Assembly (NCBI GenBank): GCA_017432005.1
Contig: JAFRKA010000016.1
Coordinates: forward strand, 1 to 64,000
Source of the DNA: Erysipelotrichaceae bacterium
GTDB taxonomy: Bacteria; Bacillota_I; Bacilli_A; Erysipelotrichales; Erysipelotrichaceae
Reading direction: 5' to 3'
DNA: 64,000 bases
In this document: piece after piece, positions 52,022 through 61,675 of the stretch
Layout of the letters: the number at the start of each line of letters is the position of its first letter
Position numbering within the stretch: position 1 is the first letter of the stretch
Position numbers and translations under genes: made by a program
The notes under the pieces: model-generated
Databases searched by the model: none
Told to the model about the DNA's origin: nothing
What the model saw: the letters and a program-made list of their open reading frames with translations, nothing else

Positions 52022-54658
52022 ATGTATATAAAAAGAATAATCAGATTATTCATGATAATAATGATGATTACGGCATCTTTGTTTTTGAATAATCAGACAG
52101 TAAAAGCAGATACTTTAGAAACCGGTTTGTATATTTATACAGGTTACGAAGATAATCTTGCCGATGAGACGAAATTAGAATACTTCACCAAAAACGCAAC
52201 TGTAACAACAGACAAGAGATTTTCTTTCGTATATGTTACTAAAAATGGCGAAAACGAGACCAGAAGTATAATTCAAAGTAATAATGTAACGATACCAGAA
52301 GGTTTGACACTGACGCCAGCTGATAATGATAAATATGTAACGGCAAAAGCTACTCAAACAGGTAAGTATACGGTCACATACAGTGGGTCTTCAGCTGATG
52401 TGACATTATTAGAAAACTTAGAACCTGGTTTCTATTTGTATAGGGGATCATCAGGACCGGCAGATGGTATGGATCTTGATAAATACTATAAAGAAGCTAG
52501 CGTTACACCAAGTACCACTTTTGGGCTCGCATATGTAGAGATTATCGACGGCGTCATGAAGAGGACTGCTATCAAATTGGATAATGCAAGTCTCAGTAAA
52601 CCGGAAGGATTGCAATTAACTGTTGCAGATTTTGATAATCAGTTTATGACCGCAAATGCTGCAAATAGCGGAAAATACAAACTCTCATATAACGGGTCTG
52701 AAGTTACAATAACATTTCCTGAAAAATTTGATCAAGGTCTTTATATTTATACAGGGAATGAATCACCTATTGACGACCCGGATTTCAGTCATTACACAAA
52801 CGAAAAAGAGCTCAGCATAAATAAAGATTATGTACTGATGCTTGTATATGTTGATGAAAATGGAAGTAGAAGTTCAGCTGATCCCGGGAAAGTTGATAAA
52901 AGTTCAGATTTAATAATAACAAATCATGATGGCGATAAGATGACTTTCCGTACGAGCAAAGCCGGCGATTATGTTGTTAAATATAAGAAAAACAACACGG
53001 AAATAACCAATTTTTCTGTAACCCTGAAATTCTCTGATAACGATGACGACGAAGATACTACATTAGCTTCATATAAATTTGGTACTACTAAATATTATTT
53101 TGGTTTGGTCGATTGGACAGGAGAATCTACCACCGAGAACGCATTTATGGTTGATTACAGGCCGATTGATCAAATGGGAAGCATTCGGAGGTTTCGTTCA
53201 GCTTTTGTAGGTACCAAACAGCAGCAAGCGAACAAAGAAGTTGCCCCTCAAAACATAATGGACAGTATATCTGATCTGAAGGTTGAATTGGATCCTTCTT
53301 CAACGATTGATCCCAATGCAGTTCAGATAGTTCGCAATGAGAATGAAAAAATAAGTGTTTTCGGTGTAAGCTGTGACAAGTTTGAACTGATAATTGATGC
53401 AAATTATGCTGGAAAAGCAATATTCAAAACAACATTCAATCTGCATGTAGGTGAAGAAGTAATCCCTTTAACATCAATTCAAGAATATGAAGTGATAGAT
53501 TACGAAGATATCGTTATTTATCTTAATAATGATCAAATGTCACATTTTGAAGATTATTTTAATCCAAGTTCTGGTGATTCATATGGCAAATTAGAAGGGC
53601 TATATGGGAAAGAAATAAACAGGAAAAAACCTCAGAATGTTATTGTTGTTCTTCCGGAAGGTGAGTATGAAGGAATGTATCACATTAATATGCAGGACTT
53701 TGTAAACGCAAATCAAACCAATTCCATGACCTTCAGCGGTTTTGTTACAGATGACACACACCACAGAGAAGCTCCAACAAGAATCAGGGGAGGCTTTGTA
53801 GTCAATGGCGGAAGAATCAAATTTGAACACCTTGATATGGTGGCTTCTTCTAATGTTAATTACAACGATAAAAAGGGAAGAGAATATTCTGGCAAAAAAG
53901 TTGGAATGATTGCTGAAAAAAATAATACAAATCTTGCAGATATATCGTGGATAATGTCGTGTTCCTTTAGTGATTATGATTATGCTGTGATATCGACCGA
54001 AACAGGAGTAGTCGCCGCATGCAGCTACAATTATTTTAAAGATAATGATTATGGTTTCTATATGAATTGTGATGGAAGCTGGTTTGGTACAGGCGCAGAC
54101 GGAAACTTTGGAAATGTATTTGTGAATTCAAAAACAGCAGCGGTTGCTTTAATATCTACCCCAAGTAAAAAACCGTTTAACGTCTTATTTAACAAAAACC
54201 TCTTCTTTAACAACGTTGATGGTTACGATTTTTATGTAGAAGAAGATGGAACAGAAGAAAATATAGCTGGTTATCTGATGATGTATAACTATTATGGAAA
54301 AACACTGAACGATGATCGTAATTCTGTTACTGCAGATAATACAAGACCAGCCAGAGTTAACTATGGTGGGACAAGATTCGCGATAGTTTATACTAATCCG
54401 TGTCTTATGTTCCCGTTAGAGGATAAACCAAACATCAAAGATTACATGTGGGATATAGTTCGAACAGACGAAGACCCATTCTCAGCACCGGGCGTTCTGG
54501 GTCTTGATAATACTCCAGGGTTATTCTCCTGCGCAATGAATAACGTCAGAATAGTTTTAAATGGTTCAGCAAAGAATAATGTGAACACATTTGAAATCCT
54601 GGAAATAAACGATAATGGTGTTAATCAGATTGGAGGCTTTAGAAGTGGGCAGCGTTAA
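52022..54658 (+). CDS. Large secreted protein with three tandem repeats and a beta-helix-like region
   Basis: 878 residues, start behind AGGGGAT. The signal peptide is clear (KRIIRLFMIIMMITASLF, cleavage after VKA at about 29). Three ~100-residue repeats follow, each opening with GLYIYTG or GFYLYRG (about 33-132, 133-235, 236-338) and ending with a GKYTVTY-type strand. Residues ~540-790 have the strand-turn rhythm of a right-handed beta-helix (VVLPEGEYEGMYHINM, AVISTETGVVAACSYNYF), as in polysaccharide lyases or adhesins. No catalytic site or anchor is recognisable. The gene is visibly richer in A and T than its flanks, suggesting transfer or fast evolution. Confidence 0.8.
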   Translation: MYIKRIIRLFMIIMMITASLFLNNQTVKADTLETGLYIYTGYEDNLADETKLEYFTKNATVTTDKRFSFVYVTKNGENETRSIIQSNNVTIPEGLTLTPADNDKYVTAKATQTGKYTVTYSGSSADVTLLENLEPGFYLYRGSSGPADGMDLDKYYKEASVTPSTTFGLAYVEIIDGVMKRTAIKLDNASLSKPEGLQLTVADFDNQFMTANAANSGKYKLSYNGSEVTITFPEKFDQGLYIYTGNESPIDDPDFSHYTNEKELSINKDYVLMLVYVDENGSRSSADPGKVDKSSDLIITNHDGDKMTFRTSKAGDYVVKYKKNNTEITNFSVTLKFSDNDDDEDTTLASYKFGTTKYYFGLVDWTGESTTENAFMVDYRPIDQMGSIRRFRSAFVGTKQQQANKEVAPQNIMDSISDLKVELDPSSTIDPNAVQIVRNENEKISVFGVSCDKFELIIDANYAGKAIFKTTFNLHVGEEVIPLTSIQEYEVIDYEDIVIYLNNDQMSHFEDYFNPSSGDSYGKLEGLYGKEINRKKPQNVIVVLPEGEYEGMYHINMQDFVNANQTNSMTFSGFVTDDTHHREAPTRIRGGFVVNGGRIKFEHLDMVASSNVNYNDKKGREYSGKKVGMIAEKNNTNLADISWIMSCSFSDYDYAVISTETGVVAACSYNYFKDNDYGFYMNCDGSWFGTGADGNFGNVFVNSKTAAVALISTPSKKPFNVLFNKNLFFNNVDGYDFYVEEDGTEENIAGYLMMYNYYGKTLNDDRNSVTADNTRPARVNYGGTRFAIVYTNPCLMFPLEDKPNIKDYMWDIVRTDEDPFSAPGVLGLDNTPGLFSCAMNNVRIVLNGSAKNNVNTFEILEINDNGVNQIGGFRSGQR

Positions 54659-55046
54659 AAAAGTGTTATTCATGTTTGCATGTCTTTCTCTCGCGCTGTT
54701 ACTTCCTGAGAATACGATCATGGCTGATGAGAAGAATTTTGTGGTTCAGATCAACATCACCGGAGGTAATGGAGAATACGTTGTCGATATCTTGGATGAT
54801 CAATATTATGCTGAAATGAAGCCGACGATATTCGTCAATACAGACCTTGATGGCGATCTTGTAAAAGTTGTTGATGAAAACGACAAAGAAATGCCGAGTG
54901 TGCTGGTAAACGGAGAAGTAAGCTTTACTGTCAGCAAGGGCGGTAAATATTTCATCACAAAAGGCACAAAGAGGAATACACCGGAAGGTAAGACTAAGAG
55001 GAATACCACGCCGAAATATGTCATGCCTAAAACGGGTGTAGAGTAG
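54645..55046 (+). CDS. Small secreted protein ending in MPKTGVE
   Basis: GTG 54645, eight bases after GGAGG, gives 133 residues and overlaps the upstream gene by 14 bases. The signal peptide is VKKVLFMFACLSLALLLPE, with cleavage near IMADE. The mature part is a short beta-rich domain (NFVVQINITGGNGEYVVDIL) followed by a basic, Thr-rich tail (KGTKRNTPEGKTKRNTTPK) and MPKTGVE at the very end. An LPxTG-like motif without the following membrane segment cannot be used by a normal sortase. It is probably made together with the beta-helix protein. Confidence 0.7.
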   Translation: MGSVKKVLFMFACLSLALLLPENTIMADEKNFVVQINITGGNGEYVVDILDDQYYAEMKPTIFVNTDLDGDLVKVVDENDKEMPSVLVNGEVSFTVSKGGKYFITKGTKRNTPEGKTKRNTTPKYVMPKTGVE

Positions 55047-55071
55047 TAAAGAGTCTATAAACAATCAACAT

Positions 55072-55105
55072 AAGATATCAGGATGTAAGTCCGGATATCT
55101 TTTTG
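55072..55105 (+). terminator. Terminator of the secreted protein genes
   Basis: AAGATATC with an AGG/CCG pairing core and GATATCTTTTTG; imperfect stem with a clear T run. Confidence 0.75.
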
Positions 55106-55203
55106 TAATAGGTGCTTTTATGGTCTTATTACCTGATAACATGAGAAAAAGCATTTATCTTAAGCGGAAAAAAGCGTAGAATAGTTATTAGGTAGGTATT
55201 GGA

Positions 55204-56097
55204 ATGGAAAACAAGATTGATCTTAGAGAAGAACTCATCCAGAAGCTTGAAGAACTGATGGGTGAAGAAAATGCCGCAATGGCATTTGCCAAAGCAAAGG
55301 AACTGAAGAGAAGGTGGCCGAAGGTCAGAGAAGAGGAAGAATCTTTCTCCGATCAGGAACTTTCTGAGAAGTTCAACGGCATGATGGACGAACTGGCCAA
55401 GAAAGCAGGCAACGTTTTCGTTAATACGGAAGAAAAGAAGAACGAGATCATTGCCAGAGCGAAGGAGATCGTCGAAAAGAACAACTTCAAGAAGGGTACA
55501 GAAGAGATGAAACTTCTCCTTGAAGAATGGAAGCTGGCCGGACGCATCAACAAGGAAAAGGATGACGAACTCTGGAATCAGTTCAGTGAAGTAAGAAAAG
55601 AATTTTTTGAGAAAAAGAATGAATATTTCGATAATCTCAAGGCTTCATTTGCGGAAAACAAGAAGCTGAAGGAAGAGATCATCGAAAAGGCGAAGGAAGT
55701 AGCCAATATTGAGAATATTAAGGAAGCCGGAAACAGAGTCAATGAACTGATGGAAGAATGGAAGAAAGTCGGTTCTGCCAGCAGAAAAGAAGATGACGAA
55801 CTCTGGAATCAGTTCCTGGCTGAGAGAAAAGCTTTCTTTGCGAGAAGAGATGCCTTCTTCGATGAGATGAAGGAAACATTCGCCAAGAGAGTCGAAGAAA
55901 AGAAAGAGATCATCTCACAGGCCAAGCTGTATCTGGCCAGAAGTGAATTCACTGATGAAGAAGTGAATGCAGTCAAGGAACTGCGCAACAGATGGAAACA
56001 GATCGGCAATGCCGGCAAGAACCACGAGAATGAGCTCTGGAACGAATTCAATACCATCCTCGACAAATACTTCGAAAACATGAAGTACTACAAATAA
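55204..56097 (+). CDS. DUF349-repeat protein
   Basis: 297 residues, all-helical and highly charged. Three DUF349 repeats are visible: LLEEWKLAGRINKEKDDELW, LMEEWKKVGSASRKEDDELW and LRNRWKQIGNAGKNHENELW, each followed by F(x)xxR(K)xFF-type helices. The family is known from Actinobacteria and Firmicutes with no settled function; links to stress and ribosome-associated roles have been suggested. There is no signal peptide or membrane helix. The gene is monocistronic, between terminators. Confidence 0.9.
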   Translation: MENKIDLREELIQKLEELMGEENAAMAFAKAKELKRRWPKVREEEESFSDQELSEKFNGMMDELAKKAGNVFVNTEEKKNEIIARAKEIVEKNNFKKGTEEMKLLLEEWKLAGRINKEKDDELWNQFSEVRKEFFEKKNEYFDNLKASFAENKKLKEEIIEKAKEVANIENIKEAGNRVNELMEEWKKVGSASRKEDDELWNQFLAERKAFFARRDAFFDEMKETFAKRVEEKKEIISQAKLYLARSEFTDEEVNAVKELRNRWKQIGNAGKNHENELWNEFNTILDKYFENMKYYK

Positions 56098-56111
56098 GCG
56101 ATACTTAACAG

Positions 56112-56163
56112 GACGGCAGAGTGATCTGCCGTCTTTTTTATAACAGTCATGAGACTGTTTTTT
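56112..56163 (+). terminator. Tandem terminators after the DUF349 gene
   Basis: First hairpin GACGGCAGA / TCTGCCGTC around GTGA with a T run (56112-56139), then AACAGTC / GACTGTT around ATGA with Ts (56142-56163). Confidence 0.9.
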
Positions 56164-56195
56164 ATATAATTGTCTTATAGACGAGGAAAATCCAT

Positions 56196-57530
56196 ATGAA
56201 ACTTAATTACAGCAGAACTCTTCTGGTCGGAATGGCTTTTCTGTCCATCTGCGCTTTCTGGCAGATGTATGACAATGTCATTCCTCTGATCCTGACCAAC
56301 ACTTTTCATCTGAATGAGACTTATTCCGGTGCCATCATGGCGGCCGATAATGTCCTGGCATTGATCATGTTGCCGCTGTTTGGATCACTGTCAGACAAAA
56401 CGAATACGAAGATCGGCAAGCGCATGCCTTACATCCTCTTTGGTACCGGACTTGCGATCATCACCATGAATATCCTGCCGATCCTGGATAATTCTTATTT
56501 CCAGGAAGCGAATCAGACCAAACTGATCTCGTTTGTTGTTGTGCTGGGTATCCTGCTGATAGCGATGGGAACCTACCGTTCACCGGCAGTAGCTCTGATG
56601 CCTGATGTGACACCGAAACCGTTGCGTTCCAAAGCTAATGCCATCATCAATCTGATGGGTGCAGTAGGCGGTATCATCTATCTCGGTATCGCAGCCTTCC
56701 TTTATCCTAACTCCAAGACCGTCGGTGTCGCTCATGTGGATTATCAGGTCCTGTTCATCGTTGTAGCAGCGATCATGTTTGTGGCGGTCGGACTGCTGTT
56801 CCTGTTCGTCAAGGAACCGGCGCTGGTCGAAGAGAACCGGAGACTTGAGGAGGAACATCCGGAATGGAATCTGGCTGAAGATGACGGTTCTGGAAATGAG
56901 AAACTTCCTGATGACGTCAAGAGGTCACTGGCTTTCCTTTTAGCTTCGATCGCTTTATGGTTCATCGGCTATAACGGTGTGACGACCTGGTTCACGACTT
57001 ATGTATCAGTCGTCATGGGACAGGGACTGGGTGGAGCCAGCACTTGTCTCCTGGTAGCGACGGCCGGAGCCATCGTTTCCTACATCCCGATCGGCAACAT
57101 CGCTTCAAAGATCGGCAGAAAGAAGACGATCATGGGCGGTATCGTCCTGCTGTCAGTCATGTTTGCGGTGGGATTCGTTCTGACTAATATCTTCAAGTCC
57201 ATCAATATCGTCATGTATATCAGCTTTGCCTTGGTCGGACTGGCCTGGGCAGCGATCAATGTCAACTCATTGCCGATGGTGGTCGAGATGTGCAAGGGTT
57301 CCGATATAGGAAAGTTCACCGGTTACTATTACACCGCCAGTATGGCGGCTCAGATCGTGACGCCGATCCTGGCCGGTACGCTGATGAGACTGATCTCCTA
57401 CAAGATCCTGTTCATCTATTCCGCTTTCTTCGTCCTGCTTTCCTTTGTAACGATGACCCAGGTCAGACACGGTGATCAGAAAGTCGAAGCCAAGAAAGGC
57501 CTGGAAGCCTTCGAGGATATGGGCGACTGA
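56196..57530 (+). CDS. MFS transporter, sugar-type (SLC45/GPH-like)
   Basis: 444 residues with about 12 membrane helices. The first half has LFGSLSDKTNTKIGKRMPYIL, the classic loop 2-3 motif of sugar:cation symporters of the GPH/SLC45 group, and YRSPAVALMPDVTPK in the middle. A cytoplasmic acidic loop (~215-240) is followed by IASKIGRKKTIMGG, the second loop motif. It probably imports a glycoside with H+ or Na+; the substrate is not predictable. Ribosome site GAGGAAAATCC. It ends near a terminator facing the glycosyltransferase gene. Confidence 0.9.
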   Translation: MKLNYSRTLLVGMAFLSICAFWQMYDNVIPLILTNTFHLNETYSGAIMAADNVLALIMLPLFGSLSDKTNTKIGKRMPYILFGTGLAIITMNILPILDNSYFQEANQTKLISFVVVLGILLIAMGTYRSPAVALMPDVTPKPLRSKANAIINLMGAVGGIIYLGIAAFLYPNSKTVGVAHVDYQVLFIVVAAIMFVAVGLLFLFVKEPALVEENRRLEEEHPEWNLAEDDGSGNEKLPDDVKRSLAFLLASIALWFIGYNGVTTWFTTYVSVVMGQGLGGASTCLLVATAGAIVSYIPIGNIASKIGRKKTIMGGIVLLSVMFAVGFVLTNIFKSINIVMYISFALVGLAWAAINVNSLPMVVEMCKGSDIGKFTGYYYTASMAAQIVTPILAGTLMRLISYKILFIYSAFFVLLSFVTMTQVRHGDQKVEAKKGLEAFEDMGD

Positions 57531-57547
57531 TATAAATATTTAAAATG

Positions 57548-57574
57548 AAAGCTCAGAGTGATCTGAGCTTTTTA
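57548..57574. terminator. Terminator between converging MFS and glycosyltransferase genes
   Basis: Perfect ten-base stem AAAGCTCAGA / TCTGAGCTTT around GTGA; the glycosyltransferase stop codon (57572-57574) overlaps it. Confidence 0.88.
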
Positions 57575-58741
57575 GTCGGGATCTTCGATGTTCAGGATCC
57601 GTTTATAATTTTCTCTGGCGATCGTCACCGCATCGAGCCAGGACAGATACAGTTCATCCATGGCTTTGTCTCCTGCGGCATTGAGTCCGGTTATATCGTT
57701 TCCGATCTTCAGCAGTGTTTCAGCCAGTGATTCAGCGTTCTCGTCGATCAGATAGCCGTTTCGTCCTTCAGTGACGCCTTCAGCGGCACAACTGTTTCTG
57801 ATCAGAACGGAAGCCAGACCCGCAGCTGCCGCTTCTCTGACGACGATGCCGTTGGTATCGTAGGTCGAAGGGAAGAGGAAGAGGTTGGCTCTGGTGTACC
57901 AGGCTCTGAGCAGTTCTCTGTCTGAGACTCTGCCGATGAAACGGACCTTATCCTGCAGATTCAGTTCAACATTTCTTTTCTTGAGATATTCCACATCTCC
58001 GCCTTCACCGATAAAGATCATGCGGAAATCGAATCCTTTGTCTTTCAGGATCTTCAAAGCATCGAGAATGATATTGAGGCCTTTATAGACAAACAGCCTT
58101 CCGACAAAAAGAAAGAGTGGGACATCATCCGGCAGATCGAAGGCGGAAGTTGCTTTACGGACAGCTTCCTCATCGGCCTTGCCTTTAGGAAAATCGACGC
58201 CGTTATACATGATCCGCCAATCTCCTTTATAGCCAAGTTCCGTGAGGCTTTCTCCGGCTCCTTTTGAAACGGTCCACACTTCATCAGAAGCTGAATCGAT
58301 AAAGGTACACATTCCTTTGACGATCGCATCGGTGATCGTACGGAAGCGGGCAGCTCTTTTTATATCCACATCGAATTTGGTGTGATAGGTGAAGACGACC
58401 GGTGCCCCGGTAAGCAGATGGATGTGTCTGGCCAGCAGAAGCGAAGAGAACGGACAATGTGAATGGATGATGTCCGGTCTGAATTCCCTGAGCCGAAGCA
58501 GAGCTTCCGGTGAATAGGCATTGCCCATACGGTAACCGGCAGTGACTTTACGGGTATTGATACTCTGATAAGGCAGGACCTCAAAAGGGTATTTGGAATA
58601 ATCAGCACGTGGATAACGCGGCGTGGCAACGATGACCTCATCTTTCCAATACTCGCTCAGGACATTGGCGTAGTTTAAAACCGTGGTGGCAACACCATCG
58701 ATAAGAGGTGGAAAGGAATCATTCAACAGACAGATCTTCAT
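57572..58741 (-). CDS. Glycosyltransferase family 4 (diacylglycerol glucosyltransferase-like)
   Basis: 389 residues with the GT-B two-domain fold. The N-terminal domain opens CLLNDSFPPLIDGVATTV and has DIIHSHCPFSSLLLARH and VFTYHTKFDVD; the C-terminal domain has FVGRLFVYKGLNIIL and the donor-binding NGIVVREAAAAG. The nearest well-known type is the membrane-associated lipid glucosyltransferase of Firmicutes that builds glycolipid anchors for lipoteichoic acid. The gene has no ribosome site; TATAAT lies eight bases before its ATG. A signal peptide is absent, as expected for a peripheral membrane enzyme. Confidence 0.9.
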   Translation of the reverse strand: MKICLLNDSFPPLIDGVATTVLNYANVLSEYWKDEVIVATPRYPRADYSKYPFEVLPYQSINTRKVTAGYRMGNAYSPEALLRLREFRPDIIHSHCPFSSLLLARHIHLLTGAPVVFTYHTKFDVDIKRAARFRTITDAIVKGMCTFIDSASDEVWTVSKGAGESLTELGYKGDWRIMYNGVDFPKGKADEEAVRKATSAFDLPDDVPLFLFVGRLFVYKGLNIILDALKILKDKGFDFRMIFIGEGGDVEYLKKRNVELNLQDKVRFIGRVSDRELLRAWYTRANLFLFPSTYDTNGIVVREAAAAGLASVLIRNSCAAEGVTEGRNGYLIDENAESLAETLLKIGNDITGLNAAGDKAMDELYLSWLDAVTIARENYKRILNIEDPD

Positions 58742-58749
58742 GCTATTTC

Positions 58750-58755
58750 ATTATA
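58750..58755 (-). promoter_or_regulatory. -10 box abutting the glycosyltransferase start codon
   Basis: Consensus TATAAT on the minus strand, eight bases before ATG 58741; no Shine-Dalgarno site can fit between. The rest of the gap to 58904 is AT-rich with no other gene. Confidence 0.45.
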
Positions 58756-58904
58756 TATTATGTTCATCAGATAATATCTAATGTTTTTGTTGAAAAAATA
58801 AATGAAATGAGTTTAAATAATAGAAAGAATTTTATTTTTAAATGAATCGAGCAGATATAAAGGACAGTGTTCCTTAATTTTGCATAGGTTCTGAAGGGGG
58901 CATT

Positions 58905-59378
58905 ATGGCAAAAACACTGGTAACATTCTTTTCGGCAAGCGGTACTACCGCCAAGGTAGCAGGCCGGCTGGCAGAAGCACTTTCGGCAGACCTTTACGAG
59001 ATCGTTCCGGCAGTCTTATACACCGATGATGATCTTAACTGGATGAACAAGCAGTCACGTTCATCGCTGGAAATGAGTGACCGCAGCAGTCGTCCGCCTT
59101 TAGCTGATATGGACGCCAGGATCGAAGATTACGATGTGATCTACGTCGGTTTCCCGATCTGGTGGTACAGAGAACCTTCGATCATCGATACTTTCATCGA
59201 GAGTTACGATTTCTCCGGCAAAAAGATCATTCCGTTTGCGACTTCCGGAGGTTCGCCGATCGGCGACTCCGGTAAAAACATTCAGGAACTGGCCAAGAAC
59301 GCTGAAGTTGCCAAGGGGAAAAGAGTCCTGGCAACGGTGGGAGTCAGAGAACTGAAGAAGATCTTCGGTGATAAATGA
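58905..59378 (+). CDS. Flavodoxin
   Basis: 157 residues, ATG preceded by AAGGGGGC. The FMN phosphate loop is TFFSASGTTAKVAGRLAE, with IYVGFPIWWYREP contacting the flavin ring and FATSGGSPIGDSGKN forming the third loop. Members of this shorter group carry electrons or act in anaerobic reduction of quinones and radical-SAM enzymes. Monocistronic, with its own terminator. Confidence 0.9.
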   Translation: MAKTLVTFFSASGTTAKVAGRLAEALSADLYEIVPAVLYTDDDLNWMNKQSRSSLEMSDRSSRPPLADMDARIEDYDVIYVGFPIWWYREPSIIDTFIESYDFSGKKIIPFATSGGSPIGDSGKNIQELAKNAEVAKGKRVLATVGVRELKKIFGDK

Positions 59379-59383
59379 GAACT

Positions 59384-59406
59384 GGAAGCATCAGCTTCCT
59401 TTTTTC
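59384..59406 (+). terminator. Terminator after the flavodoxin gene
   Basis: GGAAGC / GCTTCC around ATCA with six Ts following. Confidence 0.85.
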
Positions 59407-59446
59407 ATAGAATCAAAATCGATTAAAATAGAATTAAAGAAGCTTT

Positions 59447-59452
59447 TATTAT
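59447..59452 (+). promoter_or_regulatory. -10 box abutting the hybrid kinase start codon
   Basis: TATTAT with seven bases to ATG 59460; a TTAAAA box (59423-59428) lies 18 bases upstream as a fair -35. Confidence 0.45.
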
Positions 59453-59459
59453 TTGAGAT

Positions 59460-61607
59460 ATGAATATAAAAAGACTCAGTATCAGGGAAGTAATAAACAA
59501 TATCGGGCTCAAAAGCATCATCGCTTCTGCTTTTGTCTTTCTGCTGACTGTGGCAGCTACCTGTGCCGGCGGTATCCAGCTGTACCGTTCCACCAAGGAA
59601 AGTATCCATCTGCAAGGCAGAGTCAATGCCGTAGAGTCAGCGAAGGAATTCGATAATTATTTGCTGGTCAGAAAGAATACGGTCATGCTGGCAGGACACG
59701 TAGTCGATGAGATGATCAGGGAAGGAAAGCCCAATGAGGAGATCCTGGAATATCTGACGGCTGAATCTCTGAGTATCAAGAAATCGATCGATATGGATTA
59801 CACCGGTCTCTACGGCTGGATCAATAACGAATATCTCGACGGTGTCGGCTGGGTGCCTGATGAGGACTATGTACCGACAGAACGTCCGTGGTATACGGAA
59901 ACGATCGCTGACAAGAGTGAAGTGACTTTCGTCAAACCGTATCTGGATGAACAGACCGAGACCGTTCTGACGACGATGGCAGAAAAACTATCGGACGGCG
60001 TCAGTGTCATCGCACTCGATATCACACTCAGTTACATCCAGGACATCACGGAAGAGATCGCTGAACACACCTACGGCAGTTACGGTATGGTGCTGGACAA
60101 GAGCGGACAGGTCATAGCTCATTCCGACAGATCCGAGATAGGAAAGAACTATCTGGAAGAAAACGGTACTCTTGGTGCTGTGCTTGCGGATAAACTATAC
60201 AATACTGATAAAGATGAATTTGAACTCAAATTTGGAAACGAAAGATATATCGTCTTCGTCGAGAAGATCGAAGGCGACTGGCAATCCGTTTCCCTGATCA
60301 ATACGCAGGTCTTCTACAGCCCGCTGAAGATCATCCTGCTGCTTTCAGGACTCTTTTCTCTGCTGGAAGCGATCGTATTCATAACTGTCTTCTATAACCA
60401 GAGCGAAAAGAATATCGCTATCGCTACGGCCAAGGAAGCAGAAAGTGCCAGCCGCGCCAAATCACAGTTCCTGTCCCAGATGTCTCATGAGATCAGAACG
60501 CCGATCAACGCCATCATCGGTCTCGATAGTATCGCCTTGCGTGATGAAAGCATCTCGCCGAGGACCAGAAATGAACTGGAGAAGATCAGTTCCAGTGCCA
60601 AGCATCTGCTTTCCATCATCAACGATATCCTGGATATCAGCCGGATCGAATCCGGCCATATGGAACTCAAGGAAGAAGCATTCTCTATGAAGGAGTTCCT
60701 GGATCAGATCAGTATCATCGTGGGCGGCCAGTGTGAAGACAAGGGCTTGGAATTCATATGCAATACAGATGCTTTTCTTGAGAAATATTATGTCGGTGAC
60801 AGTCTGAAGCTCAAACAGGCCATGATCAATATCCTGGGCAACTCGGTCAAATTCACCAATGCGCCGGGAAAGATCACCTTCACTGTGGAGCGTGCAACAT
60901 CCGATAATGATACAGAGACTTTGAGATTCAGGATGAAAGATACCGGTATCGGTATGGATAAAGAATTCATTCCGAAACTGTTCGATGCCTTCTCGCAGGA
61001 AGATACCGGCAACACTTCCCGCTACGGCGGCAGCGGTCTGGGCATGGCGATCACCAAGAGTATCGTCGACATGATGGGAGGAAAGATCGAAGTTGAAAGT
61101 GAAAAAGGAGTCGGTTCGACTTTTACCGTCACCATACCGTTAAGAAAAGCGACAGCAGGTGAATATCTCTCTGCCGAAACAAAGAAAGATGTTAATGAAA
61201 ATATTTCGCTGGCAGGATGTCATCTGCTTATAGCCGAGGACCAGGAGATCAACGCGGAAGTCCTGATCGACCTGCTGGAACTGGAAGACATGAGTTCCGA
61301 ATGGGCGGAGAACGGCAAGCAGGCTGTAGAGATCTTCAATGAAAGTGAGGCTGGTCATTTCGATGCCATCCTGATGGATATGCGCATGCCGGTGATGGAT
61401 GGTCTCAGTGCAGCCAGAGAGATTCGTAAGCTCGATCATCCTGATGCGAAGAAGATCCCGATCATTGCCTTAACGGCCAATGCCTTCGAAGAAGATGTGA
61501 AACAGTGTCTGGATGCCGGCATGGATGCGCATCTGTCCAAACCGGTGAATATCGATCTGCTTAAAGAAAAGCTGAGCCTGATGCTTGAACCGGAAAATAA
61601 AGAATAA
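59460..61607 (+). CDS. Hybrid sensor histidine kinase with receiver domain
   Basis: 715 residues. Membrane helices near 22-42 and 283-305 flank a Cache-type extracellular sensor (VDEDYVPTERPWYTETIADK-like segment). The HisKA box has phospho-accepting His 343 in MSHEIRTPINAIIG, then the ATPase boxes NILGNSVKFTNA, DTGIGMD and GGSGLGMAI. The C-terminal receiver has acceptor Asp 640 in LMDMRMPVMDG and the conserved TAN and SKP segments. No HPt or response-regulator gene is adjacent, so the signal path beyond the receiver is unknown. There is no Shine-Dalgarno site. Confidence 0.93.
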   Translation: MNIKRLSIREVINNIGLKSIIASAFVFLLTVAATCAGGIQLYRSTKESIHLQGRVNAVESAKEFDNYLLVRKNTVMLAGHVVDEMIREGKPNEEILEYLTAESLSIKKSIDMDYTGLYGWINNEYLDGVGWVPDEDYVPTERPWYTETIADKSEVTFVKPYLDEQTETVLTTMAEKLSDGVSVIALDITLSYIQDITEEIAEHTYGSYGMVLDKSGQVIAHSDRSEIGKNYLEENGTLGAVLADKLYNTDKDEFELKFGNERYIVFVEKIEGDWQSVSLINTQVFYSPLKIILLLSGLFSLLEAIVFITVFYNQSEKNIAIATAKEAESASRAKSQFLSQMSHEIRTPINAIIGLDSIALRDESISPRTRNELEKISSSAKHLLSIINDILDISRIESGHMELKEEAFSMKEFLDQISIIVGGQCEDKGLEFICNTDAFLEKYYVGDSLKLKQAMINILGNSVKFTNAPGKITFTVERATSDNDTETLRFRMKDTGIGMDKEFIPKLFDAFSQEDTGNTSRYGGSGLGMAITKSIVDMMGGKIEVESEKGVGSTFTVTIPLRKATAGEYLSAETKKDVNENISLAGCHLLIAEDQEINAEVLIDLLELEDMSSEWAENGKQAVEIFNESEAGHFDAILMDMRMPVMDGLSAAREIRKLDHPDAKKIPIIALTANAFEEDVKQCLDAGMDAHLSKPVNIDLLKEKLSLMLEPENKE

Positions 61608-61617
61608 AAGAAATAAA

Positions 61618-61656
61618 AAGACGAAGTGATCAATCAAGTGAACTTCGTCTTTTTTG
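61618..61656. terminator. Terminator between converging kinase and ECF S-component genes
   Basis: AGACGAAGT / ACTTCGTCT stem with a long loop, A run before and T run after. Confidence 0.85.
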
Positions 61657-61675
61657 TGATCTTGTTTATATAACT

